Below, piece by piece: positions 5,485 through 6,512 of a stretch of DNA of 6,512 nt. Below the pieces are notes generated by a model. The model was not told where the DNA came from, ran no database searches, and saw nothing but the letters and a program-made list of their open reading frames with translations. Position numbers and translations under genes: made by a program. The number at the start of each line of letters is the position of its first letter. The stretch's first letter is position 1. This DNA comes from Bacillota bacterium (GTDB taxonomy: Bacteria; Bacillota; Limnochordia; Limnochordales; ZCTH02-B6), in contig QGSR01000110.1 of the NCBI GenBank assembly GCA_003387805.1, forward strand, positions 1 through 6,512, written 5' to 3'.

Positions 5485-6012
5485 TTAACGTATCTGGCCG
5501 CGAATTTCCCCGTCGGGGAAGTTTTGCGTATGGACATTGACATAGGCCAGACCGGCGCGGATGATGCGCAGCAGGGCTGAGCCGTCGCCGGCGGCCACGC
5601 CTTGCTCGGGAATGGCCAGCACGTCAGCCGCCCTGATGGTGCCCCGGACCGTGCCGCCGCGCAGCGGGCAGGCGGGTTTGTCGTTGCCGCCGCACAGGAA
5701 CACGAGGATGCCGCCGTTGTCGGTGGGGTGGCCAAAATGGATGTGCGCGGCGAAGGCGTCGGACGACAAGTTGCGGTACGTGAGCTCGTACTCGATGGCG
5801 TCTTCGGACAGGCGGGCCACGAACCGGCCCGTGGCCGGGCTAAGAACCGGCGGCACCTGGGAAAATCCCCGCAGTTTCGCCCGCAGAAGGGTGCCTCGCC
5901 GGCCTGCGCGAGCGGCCGGAACGGCGCTGCGTCGGCCGTCGAGGAGACCCCCGGTGCGGCCGCCGGCGGGGCGGCCGTGGTCCGCTTCGACGTGCAGGGC
6001 GCGTGTCGGCAT
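5485..6012 (-). CDS. CHRD-domain protein
   Basis: This protein of 175 residues is built around one CHRD domain (about 43-175), a beta-rich fold first seen in chordin and common in bacterial proteins without a fixed biochemical role. Diagnostic stretches are AKLRGFSQVPPVLSPATGRF (45-64), AHIHFGHPTDNGGILVFLC (89-107) and YVNVHTQNFPDGEIRGQIR (157-175). His90, His92 and His161 fall in the conserved blocks. Cys107 and Cys115 could form a disulfide, which suggests export, yet residues 1-42 are Arg/Gly/Ala-rich with no hydrophobic signal core. The ATG at 6012 is supported by GAGGTGG at 6017-6023 read on the minus strand. A longer overlapping frame on the same strand gives no recognisable domain. The gene converges on the cyclophilin unit, and no convincing promoter or terminator of its own is visible. 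Confidence 0.88.
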   Translation of the reverse strand: MPTRALHVEADHGRPAGGRTGGLLDGRRSAVPAARAGRRGTLLRAKLRGFSQVPPVLSPATGRFVARLSEDAIEYELTYRNLSSDAFAAHIHFGHPTDNGGILVFLCGGNDKPACPLRGGTVRGTIRAADVLAIPEQGVAAGDGSALLRIIRAGLAYVNVHTQNFPDGEIRGQIR

Positions 6013-6512
6013 GAAACCACCTCGTGCACTTGACCTAGTTCTACAGGGCTATGCGCCGGCCGTGCGAAGCGTGACCCGGCTAGTGACCCAGCCAGGGGTG
6101 TCGGGAGTGGGGCGGAGCGCCGGCGTCGTGATGAGACGGCGGGTCAGCGACGACGTGGCGGTGGCGGTGGCGTGGCAGTCGCGTGGTGGTGAGGCGGCGG
6201 TGGGTTGGTGCTGGGGCGGTGCGGTGGTGGGACGGCGGGGCGGCGGTGAAACGGAGGGGCGGCGGCGGTGAAGCGGCGGGGTGGCGGTGGTGTGGTGGTG
6301 AGGCGGCGGCCGGGCCGCGTGCGATGGAGTGGTGGTGAGGCGGTCCGGCGTCGTGACGGCGGTGTGCTGGCCGAGAGACGGCTCAGTGGTACGGAGGCGC
6401 CAGTGTGGCGCGGCGGTGAGGCGGCTCAGGAAGGGCGAGCGACCCATTGGCGGAGCAGAGGCTGCCGACGACGGTCGAAATTTGGGCCGAAGTCGGTTTT
6501 TCCGTCCCGCTA
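6013..6512. other. Intergenic, G-skewed repetitive region without a convincing gene
   Basis: This 500-base stretch upstream of the CHRD gene is G-rich and C-poor on the plus strand, especially at 6120-6420. It is made of recurring GGTGAGGCGG, GGTGGTG and GGCGG blocks. Open frames on both strands translate to low-complexity Pro/Thr/His/Arg or Gly/Arg sequence without motifs or ribosome binding sites. The right end (6465-6501) has CCGAC...GTCGG followed by TTTTT, but the loop is too long for a firm terminator call. Confidence 0.6.
6226..6307. repeat. 19-22-bp G-rich tandem repeat, four units
   Basis: Units begin at 6226 (19 bp), 6245 (22 bp, with an extra GGC), 6267 (19 bp) and 6286 (22 bp). 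Their shared pattern is GGTGRRRCGGNGGGGYGGC, with the last unit diverged. Isolated related blocks (GGTGAGGCGG) recur at 6188, 6334 and 6415. Closely spaced G-runs make G-quadruplex formation on the plus strand plausible. Confidence 0.62.

Noticed and set aside
4943..5488. Plus-strand open frame with VFGSA pentapeptide-like repeats, GTG start overlapping the cyclophilin stop
   Set aside because: It crosses a strong intrinsic terminator. Its periodicity is explained by the 15-bp DNA repeat, and the units do not fit the A(D/N)LXX pattern of true pentapeptide-repeat proteins.
5127..6029. Long minus-strand open frame (300 residues) with QTRQS-type repeats overlapping the CHRD gene
   Set aside because: It runs in another frame through a clearly recognised CHRD gene, a 15-bp repeat array without stops and part of the terminator. 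It shows no domain beyond the repeat translation.
6049..6447. Minus-strand 132-residue Pro/Thr/His-rich open frame
   Set aside because: It is a low-complexity translation of the G-rich repeats, without a ribosome binding site, motif or stable codon pattern.
6465..6501. Intrinsic terminator at the right end (CCGAC...GTCGG then TTTTT)
   Set aside because: The stem is only 5 bp with a 22-base loop, and no gene is identified that it would serve.

Overview
The window is a very GC-rich bacterial segment. It has strong AAGGAGG-type ribosome binding sites, sigma-A-like promoter elements, a TTG start and a YkvI-type membrane protein. These point to a high-GC, probably thermophilic member of the Firmicutes/Bacillota (Thermaerobacter/Limnochorda/Symbiobacterium-like). 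That placement is an inference from style and gene content, not from a marker gene.

Layout. (1) 2-532 (+): the C-terminal part of a YkvI-family membrane protein, cut by the left window edge. (2) 564-3316 (+): a complete metal-ion ABC transporter operon. It has an extended -10 promoter, a 16-bp dyad operator just downstream of the predicted start of transcription, a GC-rich leader, then ATPase, permease and substrate-binding protein with overlapping stop/start codons. The binding protein has the His-His-Glu-Asp ligand set typical of manganese binders. (3) 3317-3609: a spacer built from two tandem-repeat families and a terminator-like hairpin. (4) 3610-4946 (+): a pair of extracytoplasmic proteins, a membrane-anchored class I cytochrome c (TTG start) and a membrane-anchored cyclophilin-type prolyl isomerase. 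Each carries a low-complexity linker encoded by 18-bp tandem repeats. (5) 4947-5484: a convergent spacer with a 12-bp repeat, a strong intrinsic terminator and a long 15-bp repeat array. (6) 5485-6012 (-): a CHRD-domain protein. (7) 6013-6512: a G-skewed, repeat-rich stretch with no convincing gene.

How the parts fit. The first complete operon imports divalent metal (probably Mn2+), likely repressed through the dyad when metal is plentiful. The cytochrome c and cyclophilin genes look like an envelope electron-transfer/protein-folding pair. The most unusual property of the window is the repeats: nearly every non-coding gap, and both protein linkers, consist of a different short tandem repeat (12, 14, 15, 18, about 19-22 and 37 bp). 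I see no CRISPR array, transposase, tRNA or rRNA. I also see no defence or other clearly novel multi-gene system; the genes themselves belong to known families.
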